Position numbers and translations under genes: made by a program. The notes under the pieces are model-generated. The model saw only the letters and a list, made by a program, of their open reading frames with translations. It searched no databases and had not been told where the DNA came from. DNA of 64,000 bases from Clostridia bacterium (GTDB taxonomy: Bacteria > Bacillota_A > Clostridia > Christensenellales > Aristaeellaceae), in the NCBI GenBank assembly GCA_017517815.1, contig JAFWYA010000101.1, forward strand, positions 20,407-84,406, given 5' to 3'. Shown here piece by piece: positions 8,128 to 15,769 of the stretch. Position 1 is the first letter of the stretch; each line of letters begins with the position of its first letter.

Positions 8128-9420
8128 TCACAGTTTGATGCAGGCAGGGCCTACGGGACGGATGTCCAGAATATTGCAGCTGTGAGCGCCGAAGACGGCC
8201 TCCATGCTCTGCACAAAGGTATTCAGGTGCTTCTGCGGCACAAAGTTGAGCGTGGTGCCGGCAAATCCGCCGCCATGCACGCGCCATGCGCCGTCGCCGG
8301 CAAGCTGCTGTTCGCCCAGCATCAGCGCGAGGGACAGTTCCTGACGGTCGGCATTGGGGAAAATGTTCTGCAGATAACAGAAGCTGCTGCGGCCACTTTC
8401 GATGATCAGGCGGAAGAACTCCTGAATATCGTCCTTCTTCAGGGCAGCCACCTCGTCGCTCGCACGGCGGTTTTCAGCAAAGTAATGCGCAGCGCGCAGA
8501 ATGGCACGGTCAGCATGCTGATCCTTCAGTTCCTCGCGCAGACGCGGAATGGCCTGAACGAACTTTTCGGGCAGCACACCGCGCAGGTAGCTTTCGCCAA
8601 AGCAGGCGGCAACAGCGCGCATTTCTGCAGGAATGGCGGCGTATTCAGGCGTAAGGTCGTCATGGCTTCCGCCGGAGTTGACCACGACCAGCGCATATCC
8701 CTTGGAAGCAAAGTCGTAGGACACAGCCTCCACCTCAGGATCATCCTCTTTGAAGTCGATATAGGCCAGGCCGCCCACACTGGAGGCCATCTGATCCATC
8801 AGGCCGCTGGGCTTGCCGAAGTACACATTTTCAGCGTACTGTGAAATCTGTGCACGGCGCTTGGCGGTGAGCTTGTTGCCGTTGTACAGCTCGTCAAAGA
8901 TAGCGCAAATCAGCACTTCGACCGCAGCAGAACTGCTCAGTCCGCTGCCGCTGCGTACGGTGGATGTCATCACGGCATCAAAACCGCCAATCTTCAGGCC
9001 ATCCGCCTGCATGCCCGCAGCCACACCGCGCACCAGCGCAGCAGTGGTGCCCTGTTCATCCTCACGCACACTCAGGTCTTCCAGAGAAAAGTGCAAGGGC
9101 GCATATCCTTCGCTGTAAATGCTGACGTTTCCGTCCCCGCGGGGCGTAACTGCGGCCACTGTGTCCAGATTGACGGCAGCGGCCAGCACCTTGCCGCGGT
9201 TATGGTCGGTATGATTGCCGCCGATCTCGGTACGGCCAGGGGCACTGATCATGCACAGGCCTTCGGAATTGCCCACCAGTTCCTCGTGGCGCTTGATGAG
9301 CTGGCTGTAACGAATGCTTTGCGAAACGAGCATGCCATCGCGCTGACCATAGAGATAGTTGAACTGCTTCATCACCTCGGGAGTCTTGAGCTGACTGATC
9401 ATCTGCGCATACTTGTTCAT
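8128..9420 (-). CDS. galK: galactokinase
   Basis: A 430-residue GHMP kinase that phosphorylates alpha-D-galactose at C1 with ATP, the first Leloir step after mutarotation. The galactokinase signature is at 61-76 ([16 protein letters not shown]), the GHMP ATP loop GSGLSSSAA at 158-166, and the C-terminal GGGFAGT near residue 395. The GNHTDH variant is the one common in Firmicutes. Start 9420 is chosen because an AAAGGA motif is suitably upstream, whereas the in-frame ATG at 9432 overlaps it. It is 32 bases behind an extracellular solute-binding protein gene and 19 bases ahead of deoB. galM lies separately at 19 kb; galT and galE are not in the window. Confidence 0.95.
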   Translation of the reverse strand: MNKYAQMISQLKTPEVMKQFNYLYGQRDGMLVSQSIRYSQLIKRHEELVGNSEGLCMISAPGRTEIGGNHTDHNRGKVLAAAVNLDTVAAVTPRGDGNVSIYSEGYAPLHFSLEDLSVREDEQGTTAALVRGVAAGMQADGLKIGGFDAVMTSTVRSGSGLSSSAAVEVLICAIFDELYNGNKLTAKRRAQISQYAENVYFGKPSGLMDQMASSVGGLAYIDFKEDDPEVEAVSYDFASKGYALVVVNSGGSHDDLTPEYAAIPAEMRAVAACFGESYLRGVLPEKFVQAIPRLREELKDQHADRAILRAAHYFAENRRASDEVAALKKDDIQEFFRLIIESGRSSFCYLQNIFPNADRQELSLALMLGEQQLAGDGAWRVHGGGFAGTTLNFVPQKHLNTFVQSMEAVFGAHSCNILDIRPVGPACIKL

Positions 9421-9452
9421 CGTTGTTCCCATCCTTTTGGCTGTATTTTGAG

Positions 9453-10961
9453 TTACGGGCGGCTGCGATCGGCAATCTTCTGCCAGAAAGCGGTCATTTC
9501 TTCTGCGCCGCGCTCCATGAGACCCTCACGGAAAGCAGCAGCTGTTTCTTCGTTGACTTCCCACTCACCGATAACAAAACGTGCGAGGGATTCATCCACA
9601 TACCGGCCCAGTTCGCGCTGCAGCGCAACGACCTGCGCGCTCTCCTCCTCCGTCAGGGTATAGACAGGGAAGGGGCTGACGGCGAATTCAGACTGCTTTT
9701 CCATTTCGGCGTTCAGGGTGCGAACGAGTTTGTCAGTGTAGCGGCCATAGAATTCATTGGGGAACAGCCAGGGCATTTCACCCGTGTCGTATACACTCAG
9801 GTTGCTCATAGCGGTCATATCCATGGTATCCAGACCGCCCTTCCAGTCCCAGTTGCCGTTAGCATCCACAATGTAGTTTTCGCCTTCGATGCCAACCATG
9901 GCTTCAATAGCGCCTTCCACAGTGTAGAGGTTGTCCACCCAGCGCAGCAGCGCAGCAGGATCTTCGCAAGCGGAAGTGATGGCAAATGCGCCGCGCGTGA
10001 CGGGGCCGAAAAGGTCACGGTAAATCTGCTTGCCTTCATAGACAAAAGCAGGCATCACAACAAAATTCTTGCTCATTTCAAAGGTGACCAGGTTCAGCGG
10101 CGTAGGCGAGAACATAGCGCCGTAGAAAAGGTCGCTCTTGTCATCGCTGATCATGCGCATCGAGTCTGCCGTGGTAAAGCCGTTGGGATCCAGCAGGCCT
10201 TCAGCAAACAGTTCATGCAGCTCGGCAGCCATTTCGGTGAAGCGCTCATCCAGCGGCCAGAACTGAACCTTGCCGTTTTCATCCAGATAAATGTTGTAAT
10301 CGTTGGCTACAACGCCCCATGCATGAGAGAAGAACTTCAGCTCCCACGGGCCCAGAAATGCCATGGGGATCTCGTCCTTCTTTCCGTTGCCGTTGGGGTC
10401 TCCGTCGCGGAAGGTCACGAGCACATCGCGCAGACTGGCCATATCAGTGGGCATGTCCAGCTTGAGCTTGTTGAGCCACTCCTGGTTGATCCACATGCCG
10501 TTTTGCGGGCCGGGCATTTGAATGGAAGGCAGCGCACCGATCTTGCCATTAGGCAAGGTGATAGTAGCCAGCCAGTCCGGATTTTCCTGAAGCAATGCCC
10601 ACAGATTCGGGGCATTTTCAGCAAGCAGCGGCTTAAGGTCGATCAGCTGACCGCTTTCCGTATAGCGGATCAGCTCGGAAGTGGTGAGCGCAGCCTTGAA
10701 AAGCACATCCGGCAGCTGGCCGTTTTCAGCAAACATGGCCGTCTTGGCAGCCGCCCATGCATCCGCCTTGTTGAACTGCTGGAAGGTAAACGAAATACCC
10801 GTGCGCGCCTTCATGCGCTCAAAGAACAGATTGTTGTTCCAGTCGCGGGTGCTGTCTTCGCCGTCAAAGCCAGCCATCGTAAAAGTAGCTTCCGCCACAG
10901 ACACGGCGGGAAGCGCTGCCAGCAGCACACAGCACAGGCAGCAAAGGAATTTTTTCAACAT
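9453..10961 (-). CDS. extracellular solute-binding protein of a sugar ABC transporter (LipO/family 1 type), orphan
   Basis: A 502-residue exported substrate-binding protein. The signal peptide (MLKKFLCCLCC, hydrophobic, ending near SVAEA) is cysteine-rich but without a clean lipobox. The mature part has the family 1 solute-binding look: FTMAGFDGED, a WAAAKTAMFAENGQLPDV region, KIGALPSIQ, GPWELKFFSHAWG and the GDPNGNGKKDEIP loop common to LipO-like oligosaccharide binders. No permease or ATPase is adjacent, which is unusual. It instead leads an operon with galK, deoB and punA behind a good promoter at 11019-11046. It may work with permeases encoded elsewhere. Start 10961 has GGAGG 7-8 bases upstream; the frame extends 30 codons further without a binding site. 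Confidence 0.85.
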   Translation of the reverse strand: MLKKFLCCLCCVLLAALPAVSVAEATFTMAGFDGEDSTRDWNNNLFFERMKARTGISFTFQQFNKADAWAAAKTAMFAENGQLPDVLFKAALTTSELIRYTESGQLIDLKPLLAENAPNLWALLQENPDWLATITLPNGKIGALPSIQMPGPQNGMWINQEWLNKLKLDMPTDMASLRDVLVTFRDGDPNGNGKKDEIPMAFLGPWELKFFSHAWGVVANDYNIYLDENGKVQFWPLDERFTEMAAELHELFAEGLLDPNGFTTADSMRMISDDKSDLFYGAMFSPTPLNLVTFEMSKNFVVMPAFVYEGKQIYRDLFGPVTRGAFAITSACEDPAALLRWVDNLYTVEGAIEAMVGIEGENYIVDANGNWDWKGGLDTMDMTAMSNLSVYDTGEMPWLFPNEFYGRYTDKLVRTLNAEMEKQSEFAVSPFPVYTLTEEESAQVVALQRELGRYVDESLARFVIGEWEVNEETAAAFREGLMERGAEEMTAFWQKIADRSRP

Positions 10962-11018
10962 TCTGCATCCTCCATGAAAGAAAATCGCGTGCCAAAAAAA
11001 CGCACAGCATGTCTGTTT

Positions 11019-11046
11019 ATTATACCTGATTGCGTAATGTTTGCAA
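11019..11046 (-). promoter_or_regulatory. sigma-A-type promoter for the SBP-galK-deoB-punA operon
   Basis: Minus strand: TTGCAA, 16 bases, TATAAT, about 60 bases upstream of the substrate-binding protein start. Confidence 0.65.
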
Positions 11047-11052
11047 ACCATT
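11036..11052. promoter_or_regulatory. palindromic operator candidate over the -35 box
   Basis: AATGTTTGCAAACCATT, an imperfect palindrome centred on TTTGCAAA with AATG/CATT ends. It covers the -35 element of the galK-operon promoter, where a LacI-type repressor would block polymerase. No repressor gene is adjacent. Confidence 0.4.
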
Positions 11053-11072
11053 TCCCAAAATTTTTGAGAAGG

Positions 11073-11106
11073 AAAAAGTCCCCGGGTGGGCTGGGGGACT
11101 TTTTTC
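11073..11106 (-). terminator. rho-independent terminator of the CAP-domain gene
   Basis: AAAAAGTCCCC, loop of about 10, GGGGACTTTTTT, immediately after the stop of the CAP-domain gene and before the galK-operon promoter. Confidence 0.85.
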
Positions 11107-11109
11107 GCG

Positions 11110-12291
11110 TTACGGAGCCACCTTCACGGGTTCGCTGTATTCGCTGTACACGCGCTTTCCGTTGGCATTTTTGTAAGCGCGCACCTTGTAATAATACGTG
11201 CGGGTAATATCTTCATGCTCCAGCTTGAGGGTCCACTTCTGGGTGGTGGCTTTCTCTTCAACCTTGGTGTAAGTACCGGTTTTGCTGGTTGCCCGGTAGA
11301 GCACGTAACCGGAAGCGCCCTTGAGGTACACCGACAGATTGGTGTGCTTGCTGTATTCCTCCGCCTTTAGTTCCGGCTTTGCATCGCCGATGGTGTCCGC
11401 CGTTGCGGTGCCGCTGGCTGCCGTTGTGCCGATGGTAACAGTGCAGGTGGCGTCCTCCAGACCAGGGGAACGCACGGTAAGGGTACCGGTGCCGTTCTTC
11501 TTTTTCTTCACCGTACCATCTGCATTGACGGTAAACACTGCCGTGTTGCTGCTCTTGAAGGTCAAGTCCTCCAGTTCGCACTTGCCGATCTTCACGTCAT
11601 TGCGGTCATACAGGTAAACTGTAGGCTGAGCGGATGTCTTGGTTTTCAGGTTCAGGTCGTTTACGCGCAGTTCAAAGCGCTTGTGGCTGTTGTCTGCGCG
11701 CTCGTACATGCCTTTGGCAATTTCAACCTTCATATTTTTGGCAGTACCGGCCTTGGCGGTGCTTTCAGCCTTTTTGGCACTGATGTCTTCAGAAAGCTGC
11801 ATCAGGTACAGCGCCCAGTAATATTCGTTGGCGCTGTCCTCCATGTAGACGCAGGCCAGCCCCGCATGCGTGAAATCGCCGTCCAGCAGGCTGCCTTCAG
11901 CCGAATCCTGCCAGTCATCAAATACTTCCTCCGCCTTGGAATAGCCTGCAGCAATGCATTCCGACACTGCCTGACAGTCCTTCAGGCTTTTATATTCAGT
12001 ATAAGCCGTATCAAAGCCCTTCAGATCAGGACGGTCATGATCAAAAAACACAAACAGCTCTGCCGCGCGCTGAATGGCCACTTTTTCAAGATCCGCCAGC
12101 ATGGTCAGTTCTCCCACGCCGTTTGCCTTACGCAGGGTGTTGATCTGTTTGAGCAGCGTTCTTGCACGGTTCTGGTAGGTGGTTACCTGAAAAGAAACCG
12201 TAAGCGTTTTGGCAGCGGCTGCCTGCGCCTGCGGCAGGATGGACATGCACAGCACCAGCGCGCACAAAAGCGAAACAACACGTCGAAGCAT
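11110..12291 (-). CDS. secreted CAP-domain protein with Ig-like and Fn3-like tail
   Basis: A 393-residue exported protein. The signal peptide (MLRRVVSLL to AQA) is followed by a CAP/SCP-like domain at about 40-190, with the helical start LLKQINTLRKANGVGEL, AIQRAAEL, and the FTHAGLACVYM strand. Next comes a Big2-like immunoglobulin domain at about 225-300 with the usual FKSSNTAVFTVNADGTV turn and GTGTLTV end. A fibronectin-III-like module covers about 315-393 (YVLYRATSKTGTYTKV, YYYKVRAY). CAP proteins act outside the cell, and the other modules serve as spacers or binders. Start 12291 has GGGAGG 9 bases upstream. The gene stands alone between the galK operon and a GNAT gene and ends at its own terminator. 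Confidence 0.8.
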   Translation of the reverse strand: MLRRVVSLLCALVLCMSILPQAQAAAAKTLTVSFQVTTYQNRARTLLKQINTLRKANGVGELTMLADLEKVAIQRAAELFVFFDHDRPDLKGFDTAYTEYKSLKDCQAVSECIAAGYSKAEEVFDDWQDSAEGSLLDGDFTHAGLACVYMEDSANEYYWALYLMQLSEDISAKKAESTAKAGTAKNMKVEIAKGMYERADNSHKRFELRVNDLNLKTKTSAQPTVYLYDRNDVKIGKCELEDLTFKSSNTAVFTVNADGTVKKKKNGTGTLTVRSPGLEDATCTVTIGTTAASGTATADTIGDAKPELKAEEYSKHTNLSVYLKGASGYVLYRATSKTGTYTKVEEKATTQKWTLKLEHEDITRTYYYKVRAYKNANGKRVYSEYSEPVKVAP

Positions 12292-12362
12292 CTCAAGCGC
12301 CTCCCTGATGATTTCATCTGCTTGTATCATACCATATTTAGGAAAGAGACGCCAGTACCTGT

Positions 12363-12857
12363 TTACAGTACACGTGCCATTTCAATCAGTTCAATCGGTT
12401 CGCCGCCATACATTTCGGTTTGGCTTCGCCCGGTGTGTGCAAATCCCAGATGGCGATAAAAATCCGCCGCATATTCATTGGCCCGGAACACCCACAGACA
12501 CGCCTGCTCACAGCCTTCAGCGCGCAGAGCGGCCATGGCAGCTTCCGTCAGCAATCGCCCATGACCAAACCCTATTGCTTCAGGCAGCAGATACAGGCTA
12601 ACGATCTCACCCCAGCCTTCACGCCCTTTTTCACGGCAGAAGTCCGTCATGACTGTGCCAAGCACCTTGCCATCCTCAAAAAGGCAGATAGACCGTTCCG
12701 GCCTCGCGCGTAGGGTGGCCAGCCAGCGGTCGTCCGTCAGCCTGTCCAGAAAAAGCTGAGGCAGCATTCCGCGATAACTGTGCTTCCAGCTCCGCACATA
12801 GACCTGCGCAGCAGCCATAAAATCATCCTCAGTGTTCAGCGTGCGAATTTCCCTCAA
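12363..12857 (-). CDS. GNAT family N-acetyltransferase (TTG start likely)
   Basis: A 164-residue GCN5-related acetyltransferase, cytoplasmic, transferring acetyl from acetyl-CoA to an unknown amine. The fold is recognisable in order: LREIRTLNTEDDF (strand 1), AAAQVYVRSWKHSYRGMLPQ, GTVMTDF, GEIVSLYLLPEAIGFGHGRLLTEA (strand 4 and the acetyl-CoA loop) and WVFRANEYAADFYRHLGF (helix 4/strand 5). The TTG at 12857 is preferred because GGGGAG lies 7 bases upstream and the domain starts right there. The ATG at 12878 has no binding site and would prepend MRKGRRR. It lies downstream of no clear partner; the neighbouring genes are unrelated. Confidence 0.82.
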   Translation of the reverse strand: MREIRTLNTEDDFMAAAQVYVRSWKHSYRGMLPQLFLDRLTDDRWLATLRARPERSICLFEDGKVLGTVMTDFCREKGREGWGEIVSLYLLPEAIGFGHGRLLTEAAMAALRAEGCEQACLWVFRANEYAADFYRHLGFAHTGRSQTEMYGGEPIELIEMARVL

Positions 12858-12891
12858 CCTTCTTCTCCCCTTTCGCATATCAATGGCAAAC

Positions 12892-12911
12892 GGGCGCGTT
12901 TCCGCGCCCGA
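12892..12911 (-). terminator. GC-rich stem-loop at the end of the wbp-like operon
   Basis: CGGGCGCG, loop TTTC, CGCGCCCG. A perfect stem lies 7 bases beyond the wbpE-like stop. On the minus strand it is followed by TTTGCC only, so the U tract is poor and termination may be partial. Confidence 0.5.
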
Positions 12912-12917
12912 AATGAT

Positions 12918-14054
12918 TTATGCCTTTTGTACAGCCTGTTTGAGCGCCTCGCTCACGCGGCTGATGTCCTCATCCGTCAGGTAAGGATGCATGGGCAGCG
13001 CCAGCACACGACTGCAGGCAGCCAGCGTACCCTGATACCATTCATCGTGGAAATTTTTATGCGCATAGGCCGTCTGCTGATGAATGCCGCGCGGATAATA
13101 CACCATCGTCGGGATCCCCTGCGCTTTCAGTTCCTTCTGCACGCGGTCGCGCTGCTGACGATCCTCCATCAGCACGCTGTACTGCGCCCAGCTGCTCACA
13201 TAGCCCGGAAGCACCGTGGGCGTCTGCACAACGCCGGAAAGCGCCTGCGTATACTTATCCGCAGATGCATTGAGCGCAGCGATCTCGTATTCACGCAGTG
13301 CACGCAGCTTGGGCAGCAGGATGGCTGCCTGCAGCGTATCCAGACGGGAATTCATGCCGATGCGCTGGTTGTCGTACTTGTCCTCAACACCACGGCCGTT
13401 GGCGCGCAGCGAGCGCAGCAGAGCATCCTCATCGGCGTTATCCACAAAAATCGCTCCGCCGTCGCCGTAGCATCCCAGAGGTTTTGCCGGGAAGAACGAC
13501 GTCGTCGCCGCATCGCCGAATGCGCAAGCATTTTTTGCACCGATCTGTCCGCCATAGCCCTGGGCGCCGTCCTCCAGCACCAGCATGCCATGTTTCTTTG
13601 CGATCGCCTCAATGCGTTCGTATTCCGCAGGCTGACCAAAAAGGTCTACCGGGATCACAACACGCGGACGGTATTTGCCTTCCTTTTCCACCTGTTCGAT
13701 CATCGCTTCCAGCGCGTCGGGGCAGATGTTGAAGGTATCGGTACGGATATCGACAGGAATCACTTCCGCACCCAGAGTGCTGGCGCAGCCTGCCGTGGCA
13801 AAGTAGGTGAAATCCGGTACGAAAACCGCATCACCGGGGCCAATGCCCCACAGCATCAGCGTCAGTACCAGCGCGTCGGTACCGTTGGCGCAGGACACGC
13901 AATATTTGCGGCCCACATCCTGCGCCAACTTTTCCTCCAGCTCGGCCACCTGCGGCCCAAGGATGAACTGTCCCTTTGCCAGTACTTCCGCCATACCGGC
14001 GTCGATTTCCGCCTTCAGCGCCTGATACTGCGCAGCCAGATCATGAAACTGCAT
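12918..14054 (-). CDS. DegT/DnrJ/EryC1 aminotransferase (WbpE/WlbC-like)
   Basis: A 378-residue PLP-dependent sugar aminotransferase. The Schiff-base lysine is Lys191 in FFPAKPLGCYGDGG. The PLP-binding EDGAQG has Asp162, and NGTDAL is at 58-63. The best functional guess is transfer of an amino group from glutamate to C3 of UDP-2-acetamido-2-deoxy-3-oxo-glucuronate (the WbpE/WlbC step). This rests mainly on the company it keeps: a UDP-sugar 6-dehydrogenase, a Gfo/Idh 3-dehydrogenase and a left-handed beta-helix N-acetyltransferase in the same operon, the full WbpA-B-E-D set. It lies 30 bases behind the acetyltransferase gene. The length is normal for the family. The product would feed surface polysaccharide or glycan assembly. 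Confidence 0.88.
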   Translation of the reverse strand: MQFHDLAAQYQALKAEIDAGMAEVLAKGQFILGPQVAELEEKLAQDVGRKYCVSCANGTDALVLTLMLWGIGPGDAVFVPDFTYFATAGCASTLGAEVIPVDIRTDTFNICPDALEAMIEQVEKEGKYRPRVVIPVDLFGQPAEYERIEAIAKKHGMLVLEDGAQGYGGQIGAKNACAFGDAATTSFFPAKPLGCYGDGGAIFVDNADEDALLRSLRANGRGVEDKYDNQRIGMNSRLDTLQAAILLPKLRALREYEIAALNASADKYTQALSGVVQTPTVLPGYVSSWAQYSVLMEDRQQRDRVQKELKAQGIPTMVYYPRGIHQQTAYAHKNFHDEWYQGTLAACSRVLALPMHPYLTDEDISRVSEALKQAVQKA

Positions 14055-14084
14055 ATTTTCCTCCCCAAACAGCAGAGGCCGGCT

Positions 14085-14654
14085 TCACACGCCGCCGACC
14101 TCCCGCAGTCCTTCGCCGTCCTGTTCAAACTGACGGCCGCATTTTGAGCAAATCATCTTACCATGCAGCAGTTCGCCGCAGGTACATACATAGCCGCGCA
14201 CCTGCGCCGGAACGCCCAGCATCAGCGCATGCGCAGGGACATCCCGAGTCACCACCGCGCCCGCGCCGATCATGGCGCAGCGGCCGATGTGATGTCCGCA
14301 CACGATGGTCGCGTTTGCTCCGATGGACGCCTCATCCTCCACAACAGTAGGTACGAAGTTTTCATGCCCCTTGGGATACATCGCGCGCGGCGTCAGGTCG
14401 TTTGTGAATACGCAGCTGGGGCCGCAGAAAACACCATTGCCCAGCGTAACGCCCTCATAGATGCTTACATTGTTCTGCAGCTTGCAGCGGTCGCCGATAA
14501 TCGTACGGCTGCCCACATAGGAGTTCTGGCCAATGGAACAGCCTTGTCCGATCTGCGCCGTGCCCTCCACATGGGTGAAGTGCCATACCTTAGTGCCTTC
14601 ACCCAGCTGCGCGCCCTCGTCCACCACGGCGGTGGGATGAATGTATACACTCAT
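14085..14654 (-). CDS. left-handed beta-helix sugar N-acetyltransferase (WbpD/WlbB-like) with C-terminal zinc-ribbon-like tail
   Basis: A 189-residue hexapeptide-repeat acetyltransferase (IHPTAVVDEGAQLGEG onward), expected to be trimeric and to acetylate the 3-amino group of the UDP-sugar made by the adjacent aminotransferase. The hexapeptide coil covers about 1-150 with the insertion FTNDLTPRAMYPKG typical of WbpD/WlbB. An unusual tail carries Cys157, Cys159, Cys169 and Cys172 (CTCG and CSKCG), which can form a small zinc ribbon. Its start overlaps the stop of the Gfo/Idh gene by four bases, so the two are translationally coupled. Confidence 0.87.
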   Translation of the reverse strand: MSVYIHPTAVVDEGAQLGEGTKVWHFTHVEGTAQIGQGCSIGQNSYVGSRTIIGDRCKLQNNVSIYEGVTLGNGVFCGPSCVFTNDLTPRAMYPKGHENFVPTVVEDEASIGANATIVCGHHIGRCAMIGAGAVVTRDVPAHALMLGVPAQVRGYVCTCGELLHGKMICSKCGRQFEQDGEGLREVGGV

Positions 14655-15751
14655 CGGTCAAACCGTCCTTCAAAATCGGTCGTAGCGCAGTCTGCCAGCG
14701 GCAGCTGCACCGGACGATGCTCTGCTGCAGATTTATAAATAGCCAGCACCAATTCCAGCGCGCGCATACCGGCATAGCCGTCCACATAGGGCTGACGGTC
14801 ATTGCGGATCGCGTCGATCACATCAGCATACAGCGGTGTATGACCGTAGCCGTATACATTAGGCGGGTTTTCGCCATAGTGCTGCTTGACAGCAGCAGCA
14901 TCGTCACAGCCATCGCCGAACGACCATTCTTCAATGATGTTGACGCTCTTGCCGCCGGCCTTTACCGTTCCGCGCTCGCCAAACAGATACAGCGTTTCTT
15001 CCAGATTGTGCGGATAGATGTTCGTGGTGCCTTCGATGATGCCGTAGGCGCCGTTTGCAAAGCGCACCAGCGCCATGCCCAGATCCTCCGCCTGAATGTA
15101 ATCGTGCTGCAGATTATCGGTGTACGCCATGACCTCGGTCACTTCGTCGCCCATCATCCAGCGCAGCAGGTCGATGTTGTGAATGCACTGGTTCATCAGT
15201 GCGCCGCCGTCCTGCGCCCAGGTGCCGCGCCAGCGGGCCTGCTCGTAGTAGCCGGGACCGCGGTTCCAGCGGATATGCGCCGCACCATGCAGCATGCGGC
15301 CAAAACGCTGCTCTTCCACCGCAGAGCGAATCTTCTGGATGGACTTGTTGAAGCGGTTCTGATGGCAGGCGCAGAGCTTGACGTTATGCTGCTTCGCCGC
15401 TTCGATCAGCGCGCGTGCATCCGCAAGGGACAGCGCGATGGGCTTTTCGATGATGACATGGCTGCCGGAGGCGATCACATCCAGCGCGATGGCCGCATGC
15501 TTGCCGCTTTCAGTAGCCACAGCGCAAAGCTGCGGATGCTCTTTGGCAAGCAGCTCGCGGTAATCCACATAGCGGCGCACGCTGGCGCGCTGCTCCTGCG
15601 GCAGGGCAGCCAGCACAATCTCCATGCGCTCGATATCAGGGTCGCACACAGCGCACAGCTGCAGTGAATCCGCATTATTCATAAATGCAGCAATATGGTT
15701 GGGGGCGATGCGGCCGCAGCCGATGAGCGCGTAGCGCAGCTTATCACTCAT
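14651..15751 (-). CDS. Gfo/Idh/MocA oxidoreductase (WbpB/WlbA-like)
   Basis: A 366-residue NAD-dependent dehydrogenase. The Rossmann motif GCGRIAPNH is at 11-19, the family EKP (Lys103, catalytic dyad) at 102-104, and GGALMNQCIHNIDLL near 180-195 holds the catalytic histidine. In the WbpA-B-E-D pathway the enzyme oxidises C3 of UDP-GlcNAc-uronate, giving the 3-keto substrate for the aminotransferase. It is 18 bases behind the 6-dehydrogenase gene and overlaps the acetyltransferase start by 4 bases. It could also act on an inositol or another sugar; the operon argues for the UDP-sugar role. Confidence 0.87.
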   Translation of the reverse strand: MSDKLRYALIGCGRIAPNHIAAFMNNADSLQLCAVCDPDIERMEIVLAALPQEQRASVRRYVDYRELLAKEHPQLCAVATESGKHAAIALDVIASGSHVIIEKPIALSLADARALIEAAKQHNVKLCACHQNRFNKSIQKIRSAVEEQRFGRMLHGAAHIRWNRGPGYYEQARWRGTWAQDGGALMNQCIHNIDLLRWMMGDEVTEVMAYTDNLQHDYIQAEDLGMALVRFANGAYGIIEGTTNIYPHNLEETLYLFGERGTVKAGGKSVNIIEEWSFGDGCDDAAAVKQHYGENPPNVYGYGHTPLYADVIDAIRNDRQPYVDGYAGMRALELVLAIYKSAAEHRPVQLPLADCATTDFEGRFDR

Positions 15752-15769
15752 GCAGGTGAAACCTCTTTC

